From: Pomphorhynchus laevis
Lineage: Eukaryota > Acanthocephala > Palaeacanthocephala > Echinorhynchida > Pomphorhynchidae
DNA length: 64,000 nucleotides
Assembly (NCBI GenBank): GCA_012934845.2
Contig: WNNJ02000616.1
Location: forward strand, 1-64,000
Direction: 5' to 3'
Below the pieces are notes generated by a model, which was not told the origin of the DNA, did no database searches, and was given only the letters and a program-made list of their open reading frames with translations. Positions 42,764 to 53,806 of this stretch are shown here, one piece after another; the stretch's first letter is position 1; each line of letters starts with the position of its first letter. The position numbers were made by a program, and so were the translations under genes.

Positions 42764-43860
42764 ATGGGAGCCAAGAAAAATCTACCAAAAGCCAAGCGAG
42801 CAGTCTCTGTTGATACCGATAAAACCGGCAAGCTCGAGAACATACAAGTGGAATGCTCCGCTAGCGGCTGTCAAATCTGGACATCAGTAACACATAATTG
42901 TGCTTTGGGTCAGGAAACTTGCGGCGGGCCACCGTTCTACTGCGGATTCTGTGCGGCGAAACAAATCAACTTGTTAATAAAACGCTTGGAGCAATTGGAA
43001 ATGGCAACGCAGCATGATCGAATTTCTCAAATTTCTGATAAATCTACTGAGACCGTAAAGGAGCCGCAAATTGTATCGCAGCAAGATGGATTGTGTCAAG
43101 TTTATGATAAATCTACCGAGACAATGACGGAGCCGCAAATTGTTACAACTAATGTATTTTCACTCCCCGACACCCCACGTCCCGTCCTTCCTGTCTCGTT
43201 TCTCAATAACTTGCATCCATCAATCAAAATCACCTCCACCAACCTCCACTATCCTCCCACTCATAACCTTTCCTCACATCGCTTGCCACCCTCTTTATTA
43301 TCATTATCCTCTATGTCTCCCGTCGTCAAACCAAATCCCTCCAAATCATCAACTGCCAGCTCTTCTATCGTGATCTCACTACTCACGTCAGTCGTCCTCC
43401 TTTACGGAAGCGCTTTGCTTCTCGCGATCGTTGCGTCATTGCTACTAATATCACGCCTTCTAACTCCTTATCTCCACAAGCACGTCTGGACCACGATGTT
43501 TCCGCCTTCAGATCCATCCTCTCGTCTATTGTTCCTGCGAATAAACCATCCTTTCAAGGACATTTCTCCTGTCGCATTCATCCGTCTAAACAAATCTTCT
43601 CAATCTAATCCTTCCCAGCCCCCTCTCCTAAAATTGTTTTCAAGCATCGCTCTCACGCGTCTTCTGTCCTCTCTCAACGATTCAAACTCATGTCATCTTC
43701 AACCACTCGAATTTTCCCCGATCGCGCCCCTTCTTAAATCGCTCAAATATCTTCAGCCCGCATCGAAAAACGCCGTCGCGAGGAAAACGGCGAAACATCA
43801 CTCGCCATCCGAAACATAGACGGAAATTTTCAAGTTGTCCACACCCGTCCAAAAATTCGA
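42764..43860 (+). pseudogene. L-A ORF1, zinc finger protein
   Basis: Residues about 28-75 form a Cys/His finger (ECSASGCQIW, HNCALGQETC, FYCGFCAAKQI) like the PHD-type finger described for CR1 ORF1. A coiled-coil-like stretch follows (LLIKRLEQLE), and two repeats of a STETV/M.EPQIV segment. Beyond about 43340 the original frame (RRM-like, as in L-B 47500-47880) is read out of phase, so ORF1 carries a frameshift. The true end overlaps the ORF2 start, as in L-B. Confidence 0.7.
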
Positions 43861-46750
43861 TGGCGCTTCATCTCTCCTATGTGTCTTCTCCACTAGACTC
43901 TTTCGCCACAGCACACGGTTTCCGCCTCGGTCTCCTCAACACTAGATCTATTCCCAATAAATCCGATTTTATCCTCAACCTATTCACCAAGCAATCCAAC
44001 GATCTCTTCTGCCTCACCGAATCCTGGCACTCAGATTCCGACGACCTTTCCATTCGCCGTCTGCTCTCTGCCGGTTGCTCCCTAGTCGAATCCGCCCGCC
44101 CCTCAGCTCATGCCCTTCTAAATTCTCTAATCATGGCGGCATCGTCGCATTCGCGCGTCACCCAGCGTCTCTTCGCAAAATCAATACCCCTTTCAGTCCT
44201 TGCTCTTTTGAATTGCTCACTTGTCGTTATTCTAACCCGATCACTCTAGATCTCGCCATTGTATACCGTCCTGGTTCATCAGCTCCTACAGCCTTATTTT
44301 TTACCGAACTCGCTGACCTCCTTTCTCATTGTTCTTTGTCCTCAATCCCTTCACTCGTTCTAGGCGACTTCAATATCCGCCTAGACCGCCCCTCTTCCAC
44401 AGATTCCATCCGCTTCATCAACATTCTATCCAACTACAATAACAAATTAATCTCCACTGCCCCCACACATATACTTGGCGGGGCACTCGACATCATCGCT
44501 GTCCACGATCATTTTGCTGCCCACACCTCACTGTCCATCTCTGATCATGATCTATCCGATCACTTTCTTATCACCCTTGATCTCGCTCGCAACCACACCC
44601 CTCCTCACACACCTACAATCCTACGTCGCCCTTGGAGAAATCTTGATCTCTCCCTTCTCCGCTCTGCCTTACTCAAGTCGTCTCTATCATTACCCACAAT
44701 AACATATTCATCTCTTTACGATCTCGCCTTTCTTTTCGACTCTGAACTCACATCCACTCTCGATATTCTCTTGCCCTTCAAATCTCACCCACACCGTCGC
44801 TTGCACCGTGCCCCATGGTTTGACATCCAATGCCTACTCTCAAAGCGTCGACTCCGCCATGCTTTTCGAGTCTATCACCGCTCTCTCAGACGCGATTTGC
44901 TCGATCACTCCGTCTTTCCGTGATTCCTATCTTGCTCTTCGCCGGTCTCATCTCCACCTACTACGTACCAAATGCAACTCCTTCTGGCAGCATAAAATCA
45001 TCACTTCATTCAACTCGAAGACTCTCTGGCATACTTTTAACTCAATCCTGGCTCGTTCCTCTACGCCTTGCAACATCAATGCTAATGATTATTCGTCATT
45101 TCTCCAGACTAAAGTATCCACGCTGCTCTCACACCCCGGTCTCCATCCTATCCCACTCTGCCCAGTCTACACTCATCCTTCCGGAACTATTTCATCTTCT
45201 CCCTGTATCACCTACAGAAGTATCATTTGTCCTCATGTCCTTGCCCAACAAAACCTCACCTGCTGATCCCCTGCCTACCCACATATTAAAATCTATATGC
45301 TCATCGATATCCCCATTTCTCACAACCTTGTTTAACTCATCCATCCGCAGTCGTATCTTCCCTTCACACTGGAAATCCGCAATCGTTCGTCTCCTCCTTA
45401 AGAAACAATCGCTCGACCCCTCCCTTCCTTCTAGCTATCGCCCCATTTCACAACTCCCTACTCTTTCAAAGCTCTTAGAACGCATCATCTTAATACAAAT
45501 CAACGCTTATCTCTCCTCATCCAATCTGTACCCTCCTTTCCAATCCGCTTTCCGCTCTAATCACTCGACAGAAATCGCATGCATAAAAGTGTACAACGAC
45601 TTACTCATTTCTCGAGACAAGGCTCTATATAGTGTTCTCATCTCCCTCGACCTCTCCTCCGCATTCGACATTGTCGACCACTCCGTCCTCCTTTCTCGCC
45701 TTCCTTATGATTACGGCTTTTCTTCCTCCTCCGTAGCTTGGTTCGCCTCATATCTATCCAACCGTTCCTTTCGCGTCTGTTCTAATTCATCATCCTCCCC
45801 TCCCATCCCTATTTTTTGCGGGGTTCCACAAGGTTCAGTCCTAGGTCCCCTGCTTTTCTCTCTTTTGCTTGGCGATCTCTCTCCATTTATCAAACCTTAC
45901 TCCTTTAACGTCATGCAATACGCCGATGACATTCTAATCTATGCTCATGCACCCGCACATCGCATACACGATATCGGCATTTCTGCCTCCAACTGTCTTT
46001 CTTCTATCTACAAACGTCTCTCCAATCTCCATCTCGTTCTAAACCCCGAAAAGTCCAAAATAATGTGGATCCTTCCCCGTAAACCAAGCATATCTCCTCC
46101 CATTGTATCTTTTGCCTCATCGATCATCCCTATAGTCCACAATCTCACTTTCTTAGGCTTCCATTTCGATGATCACCTTTCCCTTAAACCCTTCGTCCGT
46201 GACAAGGTCCGCTCGTCTAACTTAATTCTTCGTGACATCCGCCGTATCCGCCCCCTTATCGACTTCCGTTCTTGTATGTCTCTTCTTTCATAGCTTCTTT
46301 TCCCTAAAATCGATTACTGCCTTAGCCTTTTCGCCAATTCTCCAAAATCCATCGTCCTACCCATACAACGAATAATCAACACCGCCGTTCGAGTGCTCTT
46401 TCGTATCCGTCGCTTCGACCACACATCCACATATTTTGCCCAACTCTCCCGGCCCACCATCCACATCCGCATCAAACACCGCCTTCTTCTCGTTACCTTT
46501 CGTCTCATCGCTGTCGGCTCCCCATCGTTCATCAACCTTCCTTTCTTAGACGATACTCGCCCCAACTCGCTATCGCTTCATTCCTGTCATACCCTCTTAC
46601 TCCACGTTCCTAATTACTCCAACAACTACGGTCTCCTATCCTTCCTCGTCGCCGCCTCACTCGCCTGGAATCAACTCCTCTCGACGTCCGCCGCGCTCCC
46701 TCCTTTATCACATTCAAACACCTCCTCCGTTCACACCTCGACACCTGATT
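43861..46750 (+). pseudogene. L-A ORF2: endonuclease and RT
   Basis: Begins MALHLSYVSSP. Endonuclease: LGLLNTRSIPNKSD, LTESWHSDSDD, VLGDFNIRLDR, LGGALDIIAV, SDHFLITLD. RT: ISLDLSSAFDIVDHSVLL (A), CGVPQGSVLGPLLFSLLL (B), [13 protein letters not shown] (C), LVLNPEKSKIMWI (D), LTFLGFHFDDHLS (E). Frameshifts lie near 44125, 44880-44950 and 46500-46700, and there is a stop at about 46291. The longest frame (44830-46293, 487 residues) covers the whole RT. Confidence 0.8.
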
Positions 46751-46820
46751 CACAGTTTTGTTTTGTTGTGGTCATGTAAGCGTGCGCTGGCACGCATTTA
46801 CCACGTAAAAATAAATCCTT

Positions 46821-49800
46821 TTTTTGAAGTTGGATGTGATTCCAAAGATTGCGATGTATGGACACTTGTTCGTGTTAAAATATCCGACCACTCGGTGTAT
46901 AAACGTAAACATTTCACTTGCGGTTTTTACATCAGTACGACTACTACAGTTATCCTGCTCATCTACTCCTGTATCACACACGACCACTCAGACCAATGCT
47001 GTTTTAGATGTTTCCCTCGCATCAACACCTGACTTCGCATCATATAATCCCACTCTATCACACACTCCTCGTTCAACTACGTACCAAACTTCCATTAATC
47101 TTTCTCATTCTAACAATGCTAACGGTAAAGCTTTTCGTCTCGTACCTCCTCATTCCTATTCCTCCCCCAATCTAAATAAATCTCAAACTTCTTTATTCTC
47201 CTCACGTACTCCTTACTCGACCTCTTCTGTATCACCTCTCAATAATTTACACCCTTCCATCAAAATCATTTCCAGTAACATTTCCGATCAACTGATTCAA
47301 CACTCCATTCCTGTCACTCATGCCCCAACCCCAAATAATTTACATCCTTCATTTAAAATCATATCCAGTCACATCTCTGATCAACCGATTCAACACCCCG
47401 CTCCTGTCACACTTGCTCCAACCAATATTAATTCTTTATCAAGCACCCTGTCATTTCCACTTCTATCTGCTCATCTACCTCGACTCCTACCAGCTCTGTC
47501 CGTCCACCACTTAAACGAAATCGTTTTCCTTCGCGCGATCGCTGTATAATCATATCAAACTTAAAGCTTTCCGAATCTGCTTCTCCACAATCTCGCCTCG
47601 ATGATGATGTATCTGCTTTCAGGTCTATCCTAGCAACCATTCTACCTGATGATAACCCATCACTCTTAAATAATATCGCTCCCGTATCCTTTATTCGTTT
47701 AAACAAATCCACTAAATCCAATCATCTCAGTCCTCCACTCTTAAAAATCGTTTTCCGACATAGTTCACATGCCTCTTCGGTACTCTCCCGACGTTTTAAA
47801 CTTCTTACCACTTCCTCTACTTGCCGTATCTTTCCTGACCGCTCCCTTCTGATATTGCCCAGCTCAATTTAGCTCGCTTTAAAAAACATCGACGTGAAAC
47901 AAACGGAGAGTCATCCTTATCTATACGTAAAATCAACGGAAATTTTCACGTTCTTCACACAAGGCCAAAAATTCGATGGCGTCCCATCTCTCCCCCTTGT
48001 CTTCTTCGCTAGTCGATCTCGCTCCTAAGCATACTTTTCGTCTTAATCTATTCAATACTCGCTCCATTCTTCATAAAGCTGATATGCTTCTCGATATCTT
48101 CGATCAATTATCTATCGATATTCTCTGCATTACCGAATCCTGGCACTCTGACTCCGACGATCTTGCTATTCGTCGTCTATGTCGCTCTGGTTGTTCTCTA
48201 GTTGAATCAGCTCGTCAAATTACATCTCATACATCTACTGCGTCTAACCATAGCGGTATTGTTGCCATTGCTCGTCACCCAATGTCTTTACGTAAAATCA
48301 ACGTTAACATCCGTTACACTTCGTTCGAATTACACATATGCAGATTATCAACGCCTTTCACTCTGGAACTTGTGATTGTATACCGTCCAGGTTCAGTTGC
48401 CCAATCACGTATCTTCTTTAACGACCTTGCAGATCTAATGTCTCACTGTTCATTGTCTTATTCTCCTTCTTTTGTTCTCGGTGACTTTAACATTCGTCTT
48501 GATCGCCCGTCTGACTCTGACTCTATCACTTTAACTAATCTTTTTTCTGATTTTAACTATAAATTACTTTCAACAAGCCCAACTCATATTCTCGGCGGTG
48601 CTCTCGACATCATTGCTGTTCCTAACTGCTTCAACGACTATACCTCCTTGTCAATTACTGATCCTGGTTTGTCCGATCATTTCCTTGTCACTATTACTCT
48701 TACTCGTCCCCATCCTCCTTCTCTGCCTTTACCTTTATCTACACCAAGTCGACCCTGGAAGCTTCTCGATATCCCTGTTCTCTGCACAGCCTTACTCAAT
48801 TCTTCACTCTTTTCACTTCCTCTTAACTATCTCTCTCCCGATGATCTCTGCATTCTGTTTGATTCTGAACTTACGTCGATCCTCAATAACCTTCTGCCTA
48901 GTCGACTACGACGTTCCCAGCGCTTGCGCCATGCTCCCTGGTTCGATTCTGACTGTAGTCTTTCTAAGCGTCGACTCCGTCACACTTTTCGTATGTATAA
49001 ACGCTTTCTTAAACGTTCACCCGACTCACTCCCTCCAAATCTTCGTGATTCCTACTTTTCTCAACGCCGTTCACATCTCATTCTTATACGTACTAAACGT
49101 ACTCTCTTTTGGCGAAATCAACTCGAGTCATCTTCCAACTCTAAATCTCATTGGAAAATCGTAAACTCAATTCTTTCACGAACATCTACCCCTTGTAATA
49201 TAAATCCTGATGAATTTTCTTTTTATCTACAAACTAAACTATCTAATTTACTTTCCCTACTACCCATAGCCCCCTTGTACCCACTCTTCTCTTTAAATAC
49301 TTCCCTCCCTGAACTATTCCACCTTCTTCCCGTTTCGCCTGATAAAGTTTCTTCGGTTACGCTGTCATTACCTAATAAAACCTCTCCTTCTTACCCAATT
49401 CCCACACACTTGCTTAAAAATATCCGCTCCTTTATCTTACCCTTCCTAACCACATTGTTCAACTCGTCCATCCGTAGCTGTACATTTCCTTCCATCTGGA
49501 AATGCGCCACTGTTCGTCCTATCATCAAAAAGCAATCTCTCGACTCCTCACTACCATCTTCGTACCGTCCTATTTCACTTCTCCCAACCCTCTCTAAACT
49601 CCTTGAGCGTCTCGTTCTTAAGCAAGTTAATACATATATCTATTCCTCTAACTTATTTCCTCCTTTCCAAGCCGCTTTTTGCTCTAATTACTCTACCGAA
49701 ATTGCCTGTCTTAAAGTTTATAACGACTTACTCATATTGCGCGATCATAAATTATGTAGTGTCATAGTTTCTCTTGATCTATCGTCTGCTTTTGACATCG

Positions 49801-50950
49801 TCGATCACTCGATTCTTCTACATCGCCTTCGTCATGATTATGGCTTCTCTTTACCCACTGTATCATGGTTTTCTTCATATCTATCAAACCGTACATTTCT
49901 CATATATTCTAACTCTTCTCTCTCATCCTTCGTCCATTCCGTCCGGTGTTTCACAAGGCTCCGTATTAGGCCCCATACTTTTCTATCTTCTTCTTGGTGA
50001 TTTGTCTTCGATTTCTCATAAATTTAACTCCCATGTTATGCAATATGCTGATGACATTCTCATCTATGCTCATGCACCTGTTTATCGTATTCACGATCTT
50101 AGTGTTTCCGCTTCGGACTGTCTTGTCTCAATTTCCAATTATCTTTCTTCCCTTCGCCTTTCTCTGAATCCTGATAAATCCAAAATTATGTGGATCCTAC
50201 CTCGACGCCTCGGCTTCGAACCTCCCTCCGTATCATTAAATTCTACAATTCTTCCTATCGTTGATAATATCGTTTTCCTAGGCTTTCATTTCGACAACCG
50301 ACTTTCACTTAAACCTTTCGTTAGTGATAAAGTACGCTCATCTACCTTGATACTCCGCAATCTCCGTCAAGTTCGTAGATTGATCGATTTCCCTTATTGT
50401 ATGACTCTCATATCTTCTCTTCTTTTCTCAAGACTTGATTACTGTCTTAGTCTATTTTCCAACTTACCTAAATCCACTCTTCTTCCCCTACAACGCATCG
50501 TCAACGCAGCTGTCCGAATTCTCCTCCGTCTTCGTCGTTTTGATCATACATCCTACCATCTTGCTTCTCTCGATTTGCCTACCATTTATTGTCGTGTTCA
50601 AATTCGTCTTCTCATTGCTTTCCGCCTTGTAACTTTTCATACCCCTTCATTTCTCAACCTTCCTTTTCTTGATAATTCTCGTCCTGTTTACTGTTCCTTG
50701 CGTTCCTGTAATTCCCTTCTTTTACATGTCCCAAACTACTCTACCTCCTTTGGACTCCGCTCCTTCCTGGTGGCTGCTCCTCTATCGTGGAATCATCTGC
50801 CCATTCATATACGCCAATCAACTTCCCTGCAGTGCTTCAAACGACAAATCCGATCCCATCTGAACAATTTAACTGCTTGACTTTTTCATTTTTGTTTGTG
50901 GACTGTACAGCTTGTACGCATTTGCCACAATAAATAAATTTGTATTATTA
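46821..50950 (+). mobile_element. CR1-like LINE, L-B copy 1
   Basis: Starts directly after the L-A tail, inside the ORF1 finger (GCDSKDCDVW...HFTCGFYI), so it is 5'-truncated. It continues through the ORF1 RRM-like part (about 47510-47880), ORF2 (47976-50880) and a tail at 50905-50945 (GTACAGCTTGTAC hairpin, then GCATTTGCCAC, AATAAATAAA). It is close to the minus-strand copy at 57560-60478. Confidence 0.85.
47976..50880 (+). pseudogene. L-B copy 1 ORF2: endonuclease and RT
   Basis: 674 codons are open from MASHLSPLSSS (47976-50000): endonuclease (LNLFNTRSILHKADM, TESWHSDSDDLA, VLGDFNIRLDR, LSDHFLVTIT) and RT up to motif A (VSLDLSSAFDIVDHSILL). One frameshift near 49930-49970 moves motif B onward into the frame 49774-50880 ([44 protein letters not shown]-terminal domain). 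The ORF1 end overlaps the ORF2 start by a few tens of bases. Apart from that single break it is nearly complete, so it is a fairly young copy. Confidence 0.85.
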
Positions 50951-51261
50951 TATACCAGTGTCTAATACTTATTATTGTATATTAATTATTATTGTATATT
51001 AATCCTTTCATAAAAATTATATTTTTAACTGAATTATAGAAAATATTCAGATTGAAATATTTATTATTTTTAAATTTATAAATTATTTATTTTATAATTG
51101 TTTATAAGTAGACTCGGTTAGCTTATTTAATTTATTAAAATTTATCAATACTAATTGCTAAACCATTAGATTGTGCAAAATTGCAAAAAATAAAATTATA
51201 AAATCTCAAAAATGGATGAATGTAAAATTATATTAATTATTATTTATAAATGATATACTTT

Positions 51262-51440
51262 GCAGTCATTGATACCACTATTTTTATCATATACGCTGCT
51301 TTAATACTAATTCTACGCCAACAGCAGTACACTACATTGAATATTGATAGACCCCACCAGCTACTGATTCAATACCTACGTTTCACGTTCCGGTCCTTTT
51401 AATGTTGGCTGACGATCACTCGGCTGGTCTGCTTTATTGT
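51262..51440. repeat. Dispersed repeat, copy 2
   Basis: Counterpart of 29130-29320, with the same ordered blocks; lacks about 15 bp present in the other copy near its start. Confidence 0.7.
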
Positions 51441-51659
51441 CATTTTAAATTTAAAGGCATTTGTCTTACATCTTGTAAGACAGGATATTCTTGAATATAT
51501 CAAAAAAATGTTTTGAAGGATATTCTTCAAATGATATAAAGTTTAGAACTACAAATTGTCGTGGACATTGCCTAACCCTTTATATATTTACCCTGGTAAA
51601 AAATCCTCGAATAATGAGACACTTCCTTAGGTTTGTACCAGATGATTGATTTCCCTACG

Positions 51660-52215
51660 CGCTTTTCGAAATCTCGTTCTTCTTTGCTAGACATAATTTT
51701 GTCATCCTCAACTTATATATTAGGGAAAAAATCTGCATCCCACCAATAGAAAATAGTGACCACTCGTTATATAGTCATTTCCGCATCGCGCGATTAATGA
51801 TTGGAATGAATTGGACACTTCAATAGTTACTACGCAGTCGACTAAAGAATTTCGTCAGAAATTAAGACAACATTTATCTTGCGGATGATTTTTTTATTTT
51901 TGTTTTTATTTCTATATTAACCACACGTCCAACATTAAGAGCTGTAATGCGATCCTCTGTCGTGTTCTGTAATAATAATCGTGTAATCAACATTTGGAAT
52001 GCACTACCTGAGGAAATTACTTGTGCCTCCAGCTATTCACATTTTAAACTTCAAGTGGATTCATGGCAGGTCGAACCATCAATTAGTGTTGAACTACCCA
52101 TTCGGCTGATTACATTCTACACTTCATTTTTCTTTTTTATTTTTTTAAATATTAACAGTGAACAGACTGAACTGCCATTTGCGACTGTCTTGTACTCAAT
52201 AATAATTTCTTGAAA
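51660..52215 (+). mobile_element. LINE C-terminal scrap
   Basis: The frame at 51947-52213 contains RSSVVFCNNNRVINIWNALP and SHFKLQVDSW, the usual C-terminal end of CR1/Jockey-type ORF2 (compare VVRSWNSLQ in L-D). Upstream pieces (HFRIARLMIG near 51775) are in other frames. Confidence 0.6.
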
Positions 52216-52624
52216 TAGTTAGTTTGTTAAATTTGTGGAGCATTGAAGTCTTAGGTTGATTGAGGCTAAATGTAATAACGCCGTCGTCAATTTTTGGAAC
52301 TAGATAAACTTGAATATAAAATTAAACTTTAGAATTGGGTCATTACAGTTCTAATTACGTTTATATTAAAATAAGTCTTGGTTATTGAAATTCTTACAAA
52401 ATACAGTTCTATACAAGTTTGAAATTCTAAGCTGCTAACAAATAACTATTTACACAAATTACAATCGATTACTACTATTACAACGTTTACAACGATTACA
52501 TCGATAACAACGATTACTTCAACGGAGTTAAAAAGTCTTGGTTATTAAAATTCTTACAATAAAATACATACAATAATTGTTCAATTATATTTGAACAATC
52601 AAAGACGAATCGAGAATCCTGATA

Positions 52625-53806
52625 ATGTGTGCCCGGAAGAAAAATGTATCAAGAGGTAGGCAAGCAAACTCAGGGGATACCGACAACAACAGGAAATTCG
52701 AGAGTGTACAAGTGGAATGTTCAACTAGCGGTTGTCAAATTTGGACATCGGTAACACATATTTGTGATTTTGGTGATGATACCGGTGACGGGCCACCATT
52801 CTATTGCGGATTTTTTGCGGCGAAGCAAATCAATGTGTTGGTTGAACGTTTAAACCAATTGGAAAAGGTATTGCAGTGTGACGGATTTGGTCAAGTTCCA
52901 AATGGATCTATCCCGGTAAACGCAGCTTCTACCGAATGCGTATCAGCTGAATGCAACCTACACAAACGTGCTACCTTGGCTAACATCCCCAAATCACAGT
53001 CTGGTAGTAATAACAACCGGGTGGATAACGACGAACCGAACGTATCTGCTGTCCCCTCAGAAATGGCTCACAACTCGCAAATGCAAATATCGCGACGACA
53101 ATCTTCAGTAATAACCGCACAACCTCAACATGAATCCATAAAATCCTCAATAATGACGCCAGGTAACATTCAACATGATGTAGGCATGACTAGGTCTGTT
53201 CTTCTTAGAGGTGTTTCAAAAGCAAATGTGATTAACTCTCAAGACACTCCTTCACTTAATAGCATGGCATCTGCATATGACTCTCGTCAGGTACCTCGAA
53301 GAAGGAAAGATTTTCATAACCGTGAACAGTGTTTAATTATTGCAAACGTAAAGGAATCTGTCGCTATAAATAGCCAGGCACGATTAGACGACGACTTGGG
53401 ACATCTACAATCCATTCTTTCGGTGGTATTGCATGAATGTCAAGACGAAGTTGTTAAGAGCATGAAGATAAAGGCCGCTTTTCGTCTCGGTAAGATAAGT
53501 AATGAGTTGAGACCCAGACTGCTCAAAGTAGTGTTCAACTCCGCTGAAATTATTCATATAATCTTTAACGGCGCATATCGTTTGCAAGGGTCGAGTATAC
53601 GTCTGCTACGCGATCTGAGCATAGCTGATCGATTACGTTTGAAAGAGGCTAAATCAGAGTTAGCATGTCGATTAGAGTTGGGTGAAAAGAATTTAACAAT
53701 ACAAAATTTTCGAGTTGTGCGGAGGCGTCTACATATTCATTGGAAGGGACTGTCAGATGTGATCAATCCTGCAAGCCTTCTTACCACTTTGGCGCCCTCC
53801 GCCTAA
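52625..53806 (+). CDS. L-D ORF1 protein (finger plus RRM-like domain)
   Basis: 393 residues, open throughout. Residues about 28-75: Cys/His finger (ECSTSGCQIW, HICDFGDDTG, FYCGFFAAKQI), clearly related to L-A ORF1 though one Cys of the last CxxC is Phe here. Residues about 76-215: low-complexity linker. Residues about 225-385: RRM-like and C-terminal domain (QCLIIANVKES, AAFRLGKISNELRPRLLKVVF, IRLLRDLSIADR), the layout of LINE nucleic-acid chaperones. Likely binds the LINE RNA. Its end overlaps the frame that leads into ORF2 (from 53740). Confidence 0.85.
   Translation: MCARKKNVSRGRQANSGDTDNNRKFESVQVECSTSGCQIWTSVTHICDFGDDTGDGPPFYCGFFAAKQINVLVERLNQLEKVLQCDGFGQVPNGSIPVNAASTECVSAECNLHKRATLANIPKSQSGSNNNRVDNDEPNVSAVPSEMAHNSQMQISRRQSSVITAQPQHESIKSSIMTPGNIQHDVGMTRSVLLRGVSKANVINSQDTPSLNSMASAYDSRQVPRRRKDFHNREQCLIIANVKESVAINSQARLDDDLGHLQSILSVVLHECQDEVVKSMKIKAAFRLGKISNELRPRLLKVVFNSAEIIHIIFNGAYRLQGSSIRLLRDLSIADRLRLKEAKSELACRLELGEKNLTIQNFRVVRRRLHIHWKGLSDVINPASLLTTLAPSA

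Larger units (their letters stand above)
42440..46820 (+). mobile_element. CR1-like LINE, L-A copy, near full length
   Basis: ORF1 (from 42764), ORF2 (43860-46750) and the structured 3' tail (46775-46815) are all present, so this copy is nearly full length. ORF2 has several frameshifts and stops. The 3' end is immediately followed by the 5'-truncated L-B LINE. Tail: GCGTGC, loop GCTG, GCACGC, ATTTACCACGT, AAAATAAAT. Confidence 0.85.

Noticed and set aside
46314-46565. Arg-rich minus-strand frame
   Set aside because: Reverse complement of L-A ORF2; shadow.
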